Assembly: GCA_019614645.1 (NCBI GenBank)
Contig: JABWDB010000005.1
Coordinates: 5,984,001-6,048,000, forward strand
From: Stratiolaelaps scimitus
Lineage: Eukaryota; Arthropoda; Arachnida; Mesostigmata; Laelapidae
Reading direction: 5' to 3'
Length of the DNA stretch: 64,000 bases
Both the position numbers and the translations under genes were made by a program. Shown piece by piece: positions 23,156-34,934 of the stretch. The first letter of the stretch is position 1. The number at the start of each line of letters is the position of its first letter. The notes beneath the pieces are model-generated. The model searched no databases. It was given only the letters and a program-made list of their open reading frames with translations, and had not been told where the DNA came from.

Positions 23156-26100
23156 GTTGTATTCCTAATTCAATAAAGGTGTTATTCACTTAAGCGGACA
23201 CGGCCGATGCAATCCGAAGCGCTATTACTGTTTGTATCGATATCACCCTCAGCTGTCTGAGCTTGTCTACGTACGAGACAAACGATTATGGCAAGCTTAA
23301 GTAGCTTCTAGCTTTATTTAAGCTGCCTGGGACAATCTGCTTCAACCTGTTTCAGCTACTTAATATAATATAATATCGGTAAAATTCTCCAAAAATTGCC
23401 TCCCTGCTGCTCCACTGCTCCAGCTCGTTAGCAACAGATAACTCGTAGTTGATAAATGAATTAACTTAATTGACGCGATCAATCAATTTCAACCTACAGG
23501 AACATTATGGCTCCACCGTTACGCTCTTCCCTAGTGTCACGCCGTTCGGCAAGAGATGGGGTCAAGACATCGCTAACTGTCACTGGGTAAGCTGCTTCTC
23601 ATTTTCGAACACCATTTTGGACGACACCAATAGACATTTCGACTTGTGACCAAATCCAAGGATTCGGTTCGTTAACACTCGCCGAGTTGTTCGGTAGCGG
23701 CGAATTATTCTATCTATTGCTGTTACCGGCAGAGCTAATGTGGCGCTGCCAGCCTTTCGCAAGTCCCTACAAGGGTTCATGTGTTACAGTAGTCCCTACA
23801 AGGGTTCGTGTGTGCAGTAGCATACGCCGGCCACACGACGAACGTCATCCGCAAGAGCAAAAGAGATGCTGAAAACACGCCCGCTGCCTCAGAGTTCAGC
23901 CTTTTATATTTGATAAGGGGCGACAACACGCGGACAGCATTGCTGTGTGCTGTCATGCTTGCATTTACCGATTCAATTTCGCTTCTACTCGATAATTGGC
24001 AAGTATGATGATGGCGATGAGTTTGTCGAACGCGTGAAATTCGTATCTGACGAGGCTACTGTTAGGACAATAGAAAAAAAAACGGCCAAAAAGAAGATGA
24101 AATCTTCGAAGAGTCTTCGCCGAGCCTCGACTCACTTTCGATATCGAACGGAATTAGTTGACGCTGTGGCTTGATCGCTGCCAATGGGTTTGTTTCATCT
24201 ATAATAATGTCATATAGCGAGGGCCGGCAGTATCTTCTCGGCCCGTCTCGCACACCACAAGTGAGTCTCGGTAGTTACGAAGGGCAAGTCTAGAACATCA
24301 TTTTCCGCCAATGCCGAGGTATCTTGGCTGTGAACAAGATACATACCCCATATCGGCATACGTCCGACTTCTAGCTGTAAGTGAACTACTCATTGAATGG
24401 ATGGTTATTTGTTTAGGCGGGCAATTTTGACTGCGATTGGGACTATTTCGGGTGGCCGACTGGCAACGTCTGCGAGATGTCCGGGTCATCGGGGCAGTGG
24501 GTAAGTCACCGCAATGAATGTACGGTGTGTTCACGCCCCCTTTACTTTTTGTATTGTAAAGAAAAAGCAATCGTTATTTGGGCAGTTATATGTGAAGAAA
24601 ATAGTACGAGATACTCTTGTGCTACTATCCTAAGCTGTGAAAAAACTCAAATGGTCTCAAGTGTTGAGTTTTGAGAGAACATAGTTGAACATGCAATGTC
24701 TGTGATTAAGAAGTCTCAGACCAGCAGACGACCAGGTCACAATCGAAATAGACCCCGTTCAGATTCACTTTACGGGTTCCCCTGGTATCTCGTACACTAT
24801 GCTTTCAGGAACCGCACTACAACAATTACGATAACAACAACAACAACAATGGGCATTTCTGGCCACACGCTGCCTACTCGTCGACAGATAGAAGGAACAG
24901 ACACCAGCAACAACCACGCGAGTTTTGGGTGGGTGATCTTCGAAACAATTCATTTTCAACAGATTGACTCAAATCGATCACTTCGAATCAGCAGGGCGCC
25001 TAGCGACGCATCGTTTGCTCGACCATTCTTAAATCCTAATTCGCTGGCTGATATATAGGCACACTGATACAACAGGCGCACAGGCAATATACATTATTCT
25101 TAGAGATAATCTGTGACGTGCACTATTATTATTATTATGCTTGAATTGAATCGGTCGGTCAACTATTCTCACCCTTTCAGAGAGGTTCTTCGTCGACGCC
25201 CTACCAGCATAATGAGACGACAAATTGGGTAAGCGTGTGCACGATGATAGTCTGTTATGATGCACGTGACATATAAGAGAGAGCTTAAGCATTGTAAACA
25301 TTGCAGCTCCTTCAATAAACCAATAAACCTTTACCCTTACCTTACGTTGCCATTGCGGAGCCGACTGAACTGAACCAACCGTTTGCTGCGTTCATAATGA
25401 TTCCCTTAACATTGACACATTCATGCGAAAGTCGAGCGTTCCGCTGTACAGCGTCGCTTGACTGCACAACCCATGATCGAATGGGCGGATGTTGTTCCAG
25501 TCGATTACTTACGCGCGCGCCCGCGCGTCAATACGCGTGGGCGCGGGGTATACCCTTTGGTTGCATTCGGCTACGGGGAACGGAAACTCAGTATTATTTA
25601 ATCGAAACGAAGAATCACCCGTTTTCGTCGTCTGCTTTCAGAGGCGACAGCCGACACAGGGAAGACACTCAAATATGGACAGCAACTGGGTAAGTTACCC
25701 ATGAATGGCCGTTTTTTCTTATTGTCATGTTATCGCCAATCATCGATCCGTCCTGTATCTAATAACTGTGTGGCATATTATGAAGTGAACATTCACCGAA
25801 CTAAATGGCCAGGCCCGTTCTGGCGCCAGTTGTTAAACCCTTCTAATTTCAGCCCCTAATTATTTTAGCGTGGACAACGGTTCAGCGTGGCCGTACGATC
25901 CTGATAATACAATAGTAGCTTTTTCTTTTCAGAGATCACACAATTCGGGTGTCAAGCCAGCCAGACAACCGACGAACTCGGTATGTTGCCGTATTATGTA
26001 CGTTGCTGTTATGTTATGATTATAATTGTCATTATGACTGCCGCCACGGACACCAGCAGCAGCAGCACCACCACCACGAAGATGCTAACCCCCTTATTGC

Positions 26101-29100
26101 ATCCAGCAGGCCAATGATGCTATACAATACATCGAAGTTAATACGATTTCAAAGGAATAGAATGGTTTGGTGAAATGCACGAGGATTGCTAGTACGTAAC
26201 GGGAATAGGCGCTAATGGCTATCATGTTTCTTTGATGTGTTCGTTCCGCACTGTGGCGGCTGTAGACGAACCCGCTGAATTTTCCTCGGGGAGTGCCCTC
26301 CTACGTTCGGAACCGAATGTCCGAGATGAAACGTATGATTGAAGAGAACGACGTTGAAGTTCGACTTGACTCACCACAGCCTGAGGTAAGCCGCCCACCT
26401 AATTGAGGGATCCAATGAATTCCTGTTCTCCAGAGCTAAACACGACTCGCGTCCAGCGACACTTGAATACAGACTTGATAGCGATAGTCTTCGTGTTGAC
26501 ACTCAGCTAAGGTTCAATGTCCACGATACTGCTTTCGCGCTGCTTCATGAGGAAGACTGTTAAAAGGCAAATGTGCATCTGTAGGGATCGAACCCGGGTA
26601 CCCACGAACCTAACCGCAAATTCTCGATAAGGCAAACATGTGACCCGGTGAAAAAAGAACGGCTAATCGTATCTGCTTAGAAGATAATCACTAATTTAGC
26701 CCACATTTCTAGCTAATTAGCCTATGTGGTCTGAAGTAATGTGTTCCCTTTGTGTGGCCTTTTTTTTCATTCAGGATATTAATATAATCGAGTCTTCGCT
26801 TCGGCTTGATGTGTACGATGCTGAATCAGTGTACTCTACTAGTCATAACGTTGCGAATCTCGTTTGAACTCCAGTTTACACAAGGCGTCCCGAGCAGTTC
26901 TTGACGTGGTGGATCTGATTACTCAATAGAAATCTCGGGTCAATTTGACAGCCAGAATAGTCATAGTTTGCTTGTCAATACTACCACCGTTCGTCGTGCT
27001 GGGCTCAATTCAATCTTCGTTCATTGTGAAGATTTCCCCGTGCTCTGCCACTGACGGAACTCTTCGATTCGTTTCACTTTGCAGGGCTCCGAACGAACAG
27101 TGGTCTGGGTTCGCCGTAGGAATATCAGTCATCCGTCGCCTAATGTCCAGACCGCCCTGGACGAGCTCGTATGCCGATCGGAGGTTTTCCTTCAAAAGAA
27201 ACGCAACTATCCCGTTATCGTGATACGACCAGGCGGCAAAAGGTTCAGGTAAGAGTCACGTTACTAATTCCGTTATAGGTTTAGCTCGTTGAACCTACTG
27301 AGCAGCTAACGCAGTGTGTTGACGTTGCAAACATCTCTTCCCTCCGGGCAAGCTTGCGTGGTTACCTTGTTTAGGCATGTTCGTAGCACGTAACAGTTAG
27401 TCAATGGCTCGGCTATATTCATAGACGTGTCTCACCTGAACTTCGAAATTTCGACGGGATTTTTTCGTCATGGCTGCATTTCAGGGCCCGGCTGGAATCG
27501 ACTTCCATTGACGACTTCGGTGAAGTCCGTTACCGAGACATCGATTCGGGCTTGCTATGCAGTGTTCCGGCGAACTCGGTATTTCGTTGCTCACCGGAGC
27601 TTTTGGCGATACCACCAAACGCCTGGAGGTTTGTACGCCCATTCCGATTGTGTACCGCTTGGCGAAGACTGCGTCCTTCGCCCAAATATTTTCTGTCCTT
27701 TGGCGTGCCATCCATTAAATGCTGTGGATTAACCATTTAGGTGTCAACTTGAAACATCGGACATCCCGAAGCATGTTTCTCCAAAGAAATGGACTCCGGC
27801 TCGCATTCGCGTGATTAAATGGAACGCTGTCCCTACCATACGCTTGCTATCGAAGAGCGATCCCGAGGAGGGGGCGGACGATTACGAAGACTATGGCCGT
27901 GAGTAGTTCGGATGAGAGAGACAACGGTGGTCAGAATATGTCAATACGCTATGTCTCATCCTTTCGAAGCGTATCAAATTATTTTGCGTGAAACCACTCC
28001 TGAAACAAGGGCCGGATGACAAAATTTGTTCACAATGCTGTATCATGTTAGTGGATTTCGAATAAGGCGGTTTTTTTGTTTGCAGACCTATTCGATTTCG
28101 CCGAGTCGACTCCCACGGGCCAATGTGCTCATGAATCGGAAGTCGTACAAAAGCTGTTCGCAGGCCTCCCCGGCGTGCCTCTTCCTAAAGGGCCCCTAGC
28201 CCTCTTGAACCACTGCTGGGCGGTGAACGTGCAATGGCCATACATTCATTTTGTTCAAGGGAACGCTGAAACAAACGCTCTGCCGCTGGATCCTTCGTTC
28301 ACCGACGACCCGTCACTTGAAGAACCCTCGACTCTCGATCTGAAACCCAACAGCCTCTGTATGGTGCGGATCGGAACACGATTCTGGAGGTATGATTTCT
28401 CAACACACACGAAGGTGAATCCGACATCAGACGCTTGACGGCACAGTAGAGGTAGGATCTGATACGTGGGCTGGCCGCGTCAAAAGAAAGTGAATAATGT
28501 CTCTACCTAAGGCAAACCTGTAAAAAGGTAACGGCCTGTAGGTACACAGCCGGACACAATCTACACTAGTAAGAACAATAATCCGACATTGCGTGCAATC
28601 GCTAAAAGGTAACTCAACTTTATCCTACAGGGTGGCCGTGAAACGTGTGCAAGGCAAATTGGCTTCCGTTGTGTTCGTTGACAATGGCAAAGAAAGCGTG
28701 ATCGTGGTGTCAGATCTACGACCTCTCATTTCGACTCAAAGGTACATATGCTCTGTATGTTTTCTGTAACGGCGTGTCAATGCGGACGGGTGGAGAGGTT
28801 TGGATGCACGGGTACAACATGAGGTATCCCTATTCGGGGACCCCGTCACGCCACCCTCTTAGCATTATACAAACACTATTCTCATATTAATTTAGTTGGC
28901 ATATCCTAGTCTGCCTCTGGGGCAGGAGTTAATTTGCGAATGAACGTGTTTCGTATCTGTTTCGTTAATGATTTTAATATTCACGTATTATAATTATGTA
29001 ATGTTTGGGCTCAACATGTCACGCACCGTGAACACTGACACGGGCCGAGTGCTGACGAGGACAACTTGCCACTCATGATTTATCGTATGAATAACGTGTC

Positions 29101-29455
29101 CAATGTCACGTTAACAAAAACAATATTTCATCTGGGCATGTTTGTCATATTGCGAAAACATGAAAAATATCGGTCGTCTTCTCTACGATGAAAGTGCACC
29201 GTTATTCACATGCGTATCATCTCATCATGTAATTAGATAACGAGGCTTCGAACGTATTTCAACAGGCACATCCAGCCATCCTGCATTAAAGCCCGCTTGC
29301 CGGACGCCTATTTGGCCAGGTGTACAGATGAGTCGACCCTTACCCTTCTGGCGATGGCAGCTGGACCTCTACAGGTCGTAATCACAAAGTTCAACGAAGA
29401 CATCCCTGTCGTTCGGCTCTACGGCACCGGCGGTCGAGAGATCTGTGTGGAATGA
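21302..29455 (+). CDS. Double-Tudor-domain protein, long isoform gene (copy A)
   Basis: Probably a piRNA-pathway or germ-granule Tudor protein. Sixteen exons join in frame: 21302-21367, 22592-22825, 23500-23586, 24222-24260 (weakest), 24417-24500, 24809-24928, 25181-25228, 25642-25689, 25933-25980, 26266-26385, 27085-27248, 27485-27628, 27741-27898, 28086-28389, 28631-28741 and 29266-29455, giving 654 residues. Residues 1-258 are disordered, Asn- and Gln-rich, with Trp at many exon ends. Residues 275-298 carry RMSEMKRMIEENDVEVRL, shared with copy B. The first Tudor domain is about 340-455 (RPGGKRFRARLE, YRDIDSG at 369-375, then SPELLAIPPNAWRCQL). The second is about 540-600 (FVDNGK at 570-575, then SDLRPL). 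Both depart from the canonical FxDYGN core, so methyl-arginine binding may be weakened. The nine small N-terminal exons are all phase 0 at both ends and were found by splice signals alone. Confidence 0.75.
21761..21785. repeat. (TA)n microsatellite
   Basis: About 25 bp of TA alternation in the first intron of Tudor copy A. Confidence 0.95.
22617..22735 (+). repeat. (AAC)n-rich triplet tract, coding poly-Asn
   Basis: AAC/AAT/GAC/AGC triplets within the 22592-22825 exon of Tudor copy A, read as Asn-rich sequence with Asp, Lys and Ser. A cysteine-rich frame on the opposite strand is a shadow. Confidence 0.8.
23119..23152. repeat. (TA)n microsatellite
   Basis: About 34 bp of TA alternation in an intron of Tudor copy A. 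Confidence 0.95.
23762..23818. repeat. Two-unit tandem repeat of about 29 bp
   Basis: AGTCCCTACAAGGGTTC is followed by two similar tails and occurs twice head to tail, in an intron of Tudor copy A. Recent small tandem duplication. Confidence 0.85.
26580..26650 (-). repeat. tRNA-like SINE fragment
   Basis: On the minus strand a perfect B box GGTTCGATCCC sits in a stem following TACCC. Upstream sequence is vaguely tRNA-like but no A box or acceptor stem is clear. It lies in an intron of Tudor copy A. Confidence 0.35.
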
Positions 29456-31500
29456 GCAAGTGCGAAAGCAAACATCAAACTCTACGAGATGCGTAAAGCT
29501 CTCGTGCTCGAGCTCGCTTGCATTTGCTCAAGAAACAAAGAGAAACGTCCTGCTAGCGATTTAGCAAGGCGCCTCGCGCCAAACGAATCATCCCTTGCGA
29601 ACGACGTCCAAGCACGTGCAATTCAACGTAGCTGCTTTCATATACCTGTTGATCTAGCTATGTTTGGGCCCTCTTAATCTCATATTTGACACGAATCCAC
29701 CGAACAATCTTGACTCATAATATGGCTTATCGCCGCCGACTAATAATACAAACTGAATAAGAATTTCTACAAAATTTACCGCAGCGCCATGAATACCGTG
29801 ACATATTACAACATCGATGGCCTCGGAGTAGGGTGTAAATATGAATTGAGTCTGTGCGCGCGCGTGAGTGTTTGTGTGTGTGTGTGTGACTAACTTAACG
29901 ACAGGTAGTTGATCAGGCAAATTTGTTCGAAGGGTTGGCAGTTGCAGCGCACACGTAAGTCATGCAAGCCAAACACGTCAGCATTTCTCATCAGAATACA
30001 AATCAAAATATTCTACAGCTGCCGTAAGTGGGCGGATATGAGTCGAAAGATGTATTTAGCGAAATTTTGAAATTTTATTGAATGTTTTAACGTGCATTTC
30101 AAAGCAAAGTGGCAGAAATTGCATCATATAATGAAAATGATTAAAGATTATAAAACAAACTATGATTGTTTATGCCAGCAGCTAGTAAGAAGCATTATTG
30201 CAGTGAAGCATATTGCGCACAGATCTGCTGTTTGTAAATTGTTATGATGATTACAGAGTAAATATTTATATATCTATGTGTGTACTATAGGAGATTCAAA
30301 CACGTTTGTGGCTAAGTCTGAAATAATGATTGAAACACTGTAATAAGAATGCGGACTTAAGCTTGATGTGTGAGCTCTCTCTAGTGAGAAATATCCGGAG
30401 AGGTGACGTGAAGCCCATAGTAAGGGCTGTACCCCGACAAATATATCTGGTGCCTCATTGGGCTGTTAACTTAGTTGAGGTACACCTACTGTAAAAGCAA
30501 TTATGCTAATTTTTGTGTTGGATTATACAATTGAATAAAATCATTGATTATAGCCAATCTATGCTGGTACTTATTCCTTAATAGAAAGTGGAGATTTTTC
30601 TCACACACACTACATAACCTAGGTGCTATTATGTCCACTTCATAATGATCATGACAAGGATATGGGTACTAATCTTCAGCTACAGCATTCATTTTACTGT
30701 AATTTTTTCATGATTATTCTTAACGCAGCGATATCACTATTCAAGAAAATAAACTCGTTCCGAAATGAGCATCTTTTAGACATTTATTTATTTGATCACT
30801 CGAATTTTCCATATTGATAGGTTAGTGATCAGTGTGTATGGTTAACATCGTGTTTAGCTATTGTACAACTAGGTGTTTCGCTCTATTTCGAACCACTTTT
30901 CCCGTTGACGTCAAAACTGTTACTCACACCATAAAGCACGAATGGAGAGAGAGAGAGAGAGAATCGAAAACGACGTTAATTGAACGTTCACATTAGCGTT
31001 CTTACTCAACTGCTTATTTAGAACAGAAATCAGATGTGTTGATTATTCCTGTGCTCCTTGCTGAGTTCACCATTGGCGTGAAAGCCTCGTGCAACAACGT
31101 TATAGTTCGACGCACTGCATTTGTAGAGTGTGCGGCTTCCTGTGCCTGAATACTCTCGAACATACCCAGGGGGCGCCACGGCGTGACTCCACGTCATTGA
31201 TGCATACCCAGCGGCTGAAGGACTTGGTAGCACACATTTCGAGTGAAGAACATCCATTTGTTTCGAGATTATTCATTTCGTTTTATTGCAATAGACGACG
31301 CAGGGACGCTTGATTTTGACATCAGACCGTCCCTGTTTTCTGAACACGTTTTCAGATTCGTTTCGCCTAGTATTATTATTATACATTAGATAGCTTTTCA
31401 CCTAGAGCATAATGAAAGCGTGATGTATAATTCAAAGCAAATTTAGTGTTCGTATCCCAGCCATGGTTATGTACGTATGCTTTAACTCAAACTTAAATAT

Positions 31501-31527
31501 GTATATATATATATATATATATATATT
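31501..31527. repeat. (TA)n microsatellite
   Basis: About 27 bp of TA alternation. Confidence 0.95.
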
Positions 31528-32719
31528 TCAAATGCACCCTATATATGTCTATATACACGAACAGCGTGAAATACAGTACCCCTTTAACGATTGACCCTGA
31601 CCCCTCATCATCGTCTATCGTTACTCAAAGTCTATCCTTATCTAATCCTTATTCATTATACCATATAACCAACAGTCGTTGAATACACTGGAACTTTTGC
31701 AGCGGCCCTTATTCCAATTATCGAATGTCTTGTTTCATCGCATACTCACCAATCTGCAATCTGTTATCGTTGACGACGACGGCGGCAAATGACTAAATCG
31801 TGTCTGCGCAAGAACTACTTCACGTGGTTGTGCTCTCGCATTGGAATCGTCATATACCATTTACCCCTGTCGTCCGTATCCGCGTTGATTTACCAGTTGG
31901 CTTATCTAGCGTGTGTTACCCGGCGTAGGTTTACATAGGGCAACATTTGTACCATCAGTTACATATTCCTCGACCGGCTAAATGGAACATATTGTTGGTT
32001 GGCCGGACATCAAGCATGCTGCTGACGACAACTGCACGCGATTCATAGCACGTTTAGCAGAAAGGTGCATTGTTGTTGTTGGCCAGTGATCTCGATGAAC
32101 AACTGCATCGTAGAGCAGATGGCCGTGGTCGTGAAAAGCTGATCTTCGAGGCTGTTGGATGTATTTTCAAATTTGTTCTTGTAAGTACTCACTGTTAAAA
32201 TATGACTCAGCACGTGTACTCATCAGTGATAGTCATCGACTGTTCATTGTTGGAACGAACGAAACAGGCGAAGTTAGTGTAGATTTTACACGCTACGGGG
32301 GTAGGCTCAAAAATAGCTGACATACTCTGCAGGGCGATTCGGAAGGGACGATGTTTTTCGTGTTTTTTTTTCTAGCGAGTCTTGGTTTACGCATAGAAAT
32401 CATTATTGAGTGAGCTCACCTCAACGATGTTTGTGTGTGGGAGATTCATTTACGGCGAATAAATGCATGGTCTATTGAGCCACTATTGATTTGAGAGCGC
32501 GGCACACAGATGGGTGACGATCTTCGTGATCGGGTGCGGAGTTTGTTTAAGACACGTTGTCGGTATCGAAGCCACATTTGTGGGACGTATAGCTCTTTAT
32601 CATGTAGGATTCTGGCCCCTTATTGTGTGAAGCATATTGGGTATCGCTGACGAATTTCAAGATATCGGGCCCACTTATGTTCGAACAAAAAGAATTGCCA
32701 AATACAAAACTATTTACCG

Positions 32720-32725
<6 letters not shown>

Positions 32726-32753
<28 letters not shown>

Positions 32754-32754
32754 A

Positions 32755-32791
<37 letters not shown>
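32726..32791. repeat. (AAT)n/(ATT)n inverted microsatellite, hairpin-forming
   Basis: About nine AAT units are followed within a few bases by about twelve ATT units. The two arms are complementary and can form a long perfect hairpin or cruciform. It lies about 200 bp upstream of the start codon of Tudor copy B. Confidence 0.9.
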
Positions 32792-32792
<1 letters not shown>

Positions 32793-32984
32793 CGCTAGTA
32801 CTATTACCCTAATCCCCTGTCGATTGCTACAGCTATCATAATTTAACCCTATGCGATTTAATAGTGCAAATTTTATAAAATTCCTCATCTATACATTCAT
32901 ATTCCTCATATATCGTACAATAATTTCGTGTTAAACGATGGTCCCGTAACTTTCAGAAATGTTGTAACCTCACACCGGTGAATC

Positions 32985-34900
32985 ATGCAGCCTACAGCTC
33001 AGTCTCTACGCGGTTCCTCTGTATCTAAAGCCCTCCCAAAACAGGTAAACTACCTGCAGCCTCGTGTTGATATTGATTCAAGGGGTTGAGGAAAATTCAA
33101 GTATTACTTCTTCCAAAGTGTAGTATATGGTGGTTTAGTATGCTGTATATATATATATATATATATATATGTACATGACATGATCCATCGAGACTTCCCG
33201 TCAAAATGAAAACACTTGTAGATGAAACATTTTGTCACTGGGTGTAGCTCCTCCGTTGTGTCTGATGTCAACAGCTCCGTTTGTGCATGGTACCAGCCAG
33301 ACCATAATCTTAGTGTGGCCGTACGATATGGTACAAATGACAAGTCTATAAAGTGCACATAGGCAGAGCTTATATATATTCCTTTAGCTTTGCCTTTTAT
33401 ATATATATATTTTTTTATTGAATGTACAGTATTGTTGCACATTGTTTAATCAAAATCGCTAAAACCGACTAGCGATAAAGGCGTAATCAAGAGTCGTAAT
33501 TGATTCGTACGTCAGAAGTTGCAAAGCTAACGTCTCGTCAATAATCATTTCAATTAAATCTCTTCGAGAGGAGTTCCCGACTCGTACAAAACTCAATTAA
33601 ACACCATATTGGTGCATTGTCGTGTGGCCAACAGTATGCGAACCCGTGTTACCTTCGGGGGCGTATGTCCGAGATGAGAAGTATGATTGAAGAGGACGAT
33701 GTCGAAATTCGTCTCTCTAAGGATTCGCGACGAGAGGTATGTTGAAAGGCGCGTAATGTATCATTTTATTAATACCGTAAATTCATCTATTATATGAGAT
33801 TACTGTATTAATTGAGAGAGAGAGAGAGGGTTTGACAAGGAGCAACGACGTGATAAAATAAGGAATGCCCAACGCAGCTACTTTTACCCAGATGGATTTT
33901 AATTTGGCATTGTGCTCCGCTTGCGTCCAATACCTTCTTGCAACGGCTAAAATACATTATTATTATTATTAATAATAACAATCTATAATATATAAATATT
34001 GTAAGCTACGTAGATTGGGCGTCAAAAACGAAAAAAAGAACCCATTCTCTCTGTCACGCTGGGGCATGCCTAAAACCATTTTTATTTCGAATCGAACGCT
34101 TCGATCGAGCTCGTTGTCATTTTGCCGCTGAAGTCCACGCGTTCAGTGGCATTCGGCAATCATTTCTCATTGTTAAATGCATCATGATTCTGATCGGTTT
34201 GCACCACAAAGCTGAGCGAAGTATGTTCTTCTATCGCCTATTGCTGTAACAGAAATCCCGACTGAGTGAAGTCTGGATCCGGCGCGCCAGCATCGGCAAG
34301 TCGTTTCCCGACGTTCAGGAGGCCCTGAGCAAGCTCGAACTGAAACCAGCAGCATTGAAATTGGGGAAAGCTGTCATAATTTCCGCAGGTGGCACTAAGA
34401 GCAGGTAAAGGTTTGCCTTCATTTGTAATGAAGCCTCTGCATCTCTCGTTATCCAATAACATTCGAAGCGTCAAAGTGGCGAGTCAAGGACTAGAGAACG
34501 ATATAGGGGAGATCACTGAGCAATTTCATCGTGGACTGGTATAGTTCACACATCGTCTTAGGTATTTCATGGTGACCGAGCTGAGACCGACCGGTAAAAA
34601 TGTTGACAATATTCGAGTGTATGCTGTTCATTTCGCGTTTTTCTCTCGTTTCGCATCATTCGTCAGAGCTGTACTGGAGGGACTTGGCGTCTCACGAGGG
34701 ACTGTCAAGTACAGAAATGTGGACAGTGGCTGGAGTTTTTCCGCATGCAGGGACCAGGTGTATGGCGCCTCGCTAGAGCTGTTGGCGATACCCGTGAAAG
34801 CATGGAGGTGGGTATGCGCGCTTGCTGTAGCGATCTACGATGCGAGGGCTGATCGTTGCGGACGGGACACTATACACTGGTCGATCTATCAATGAATGAA

Positions 34901-34934
<34 letters not shown>

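Larger units (their letters stand above)
29456..32984. other. Intergenic DNA between the Tudor copies
   Basis: No exon supported. It contains (GT)n near 29864-29888, (GA)n near 30945-30962, (TA)n at 31501-31527 and the AAT/ATT hairpin at 32726-32791. The acceptor-like AG ending at 32956 suggests a 5' UTR exon of copy B within this interval. Confidence 0.45.
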
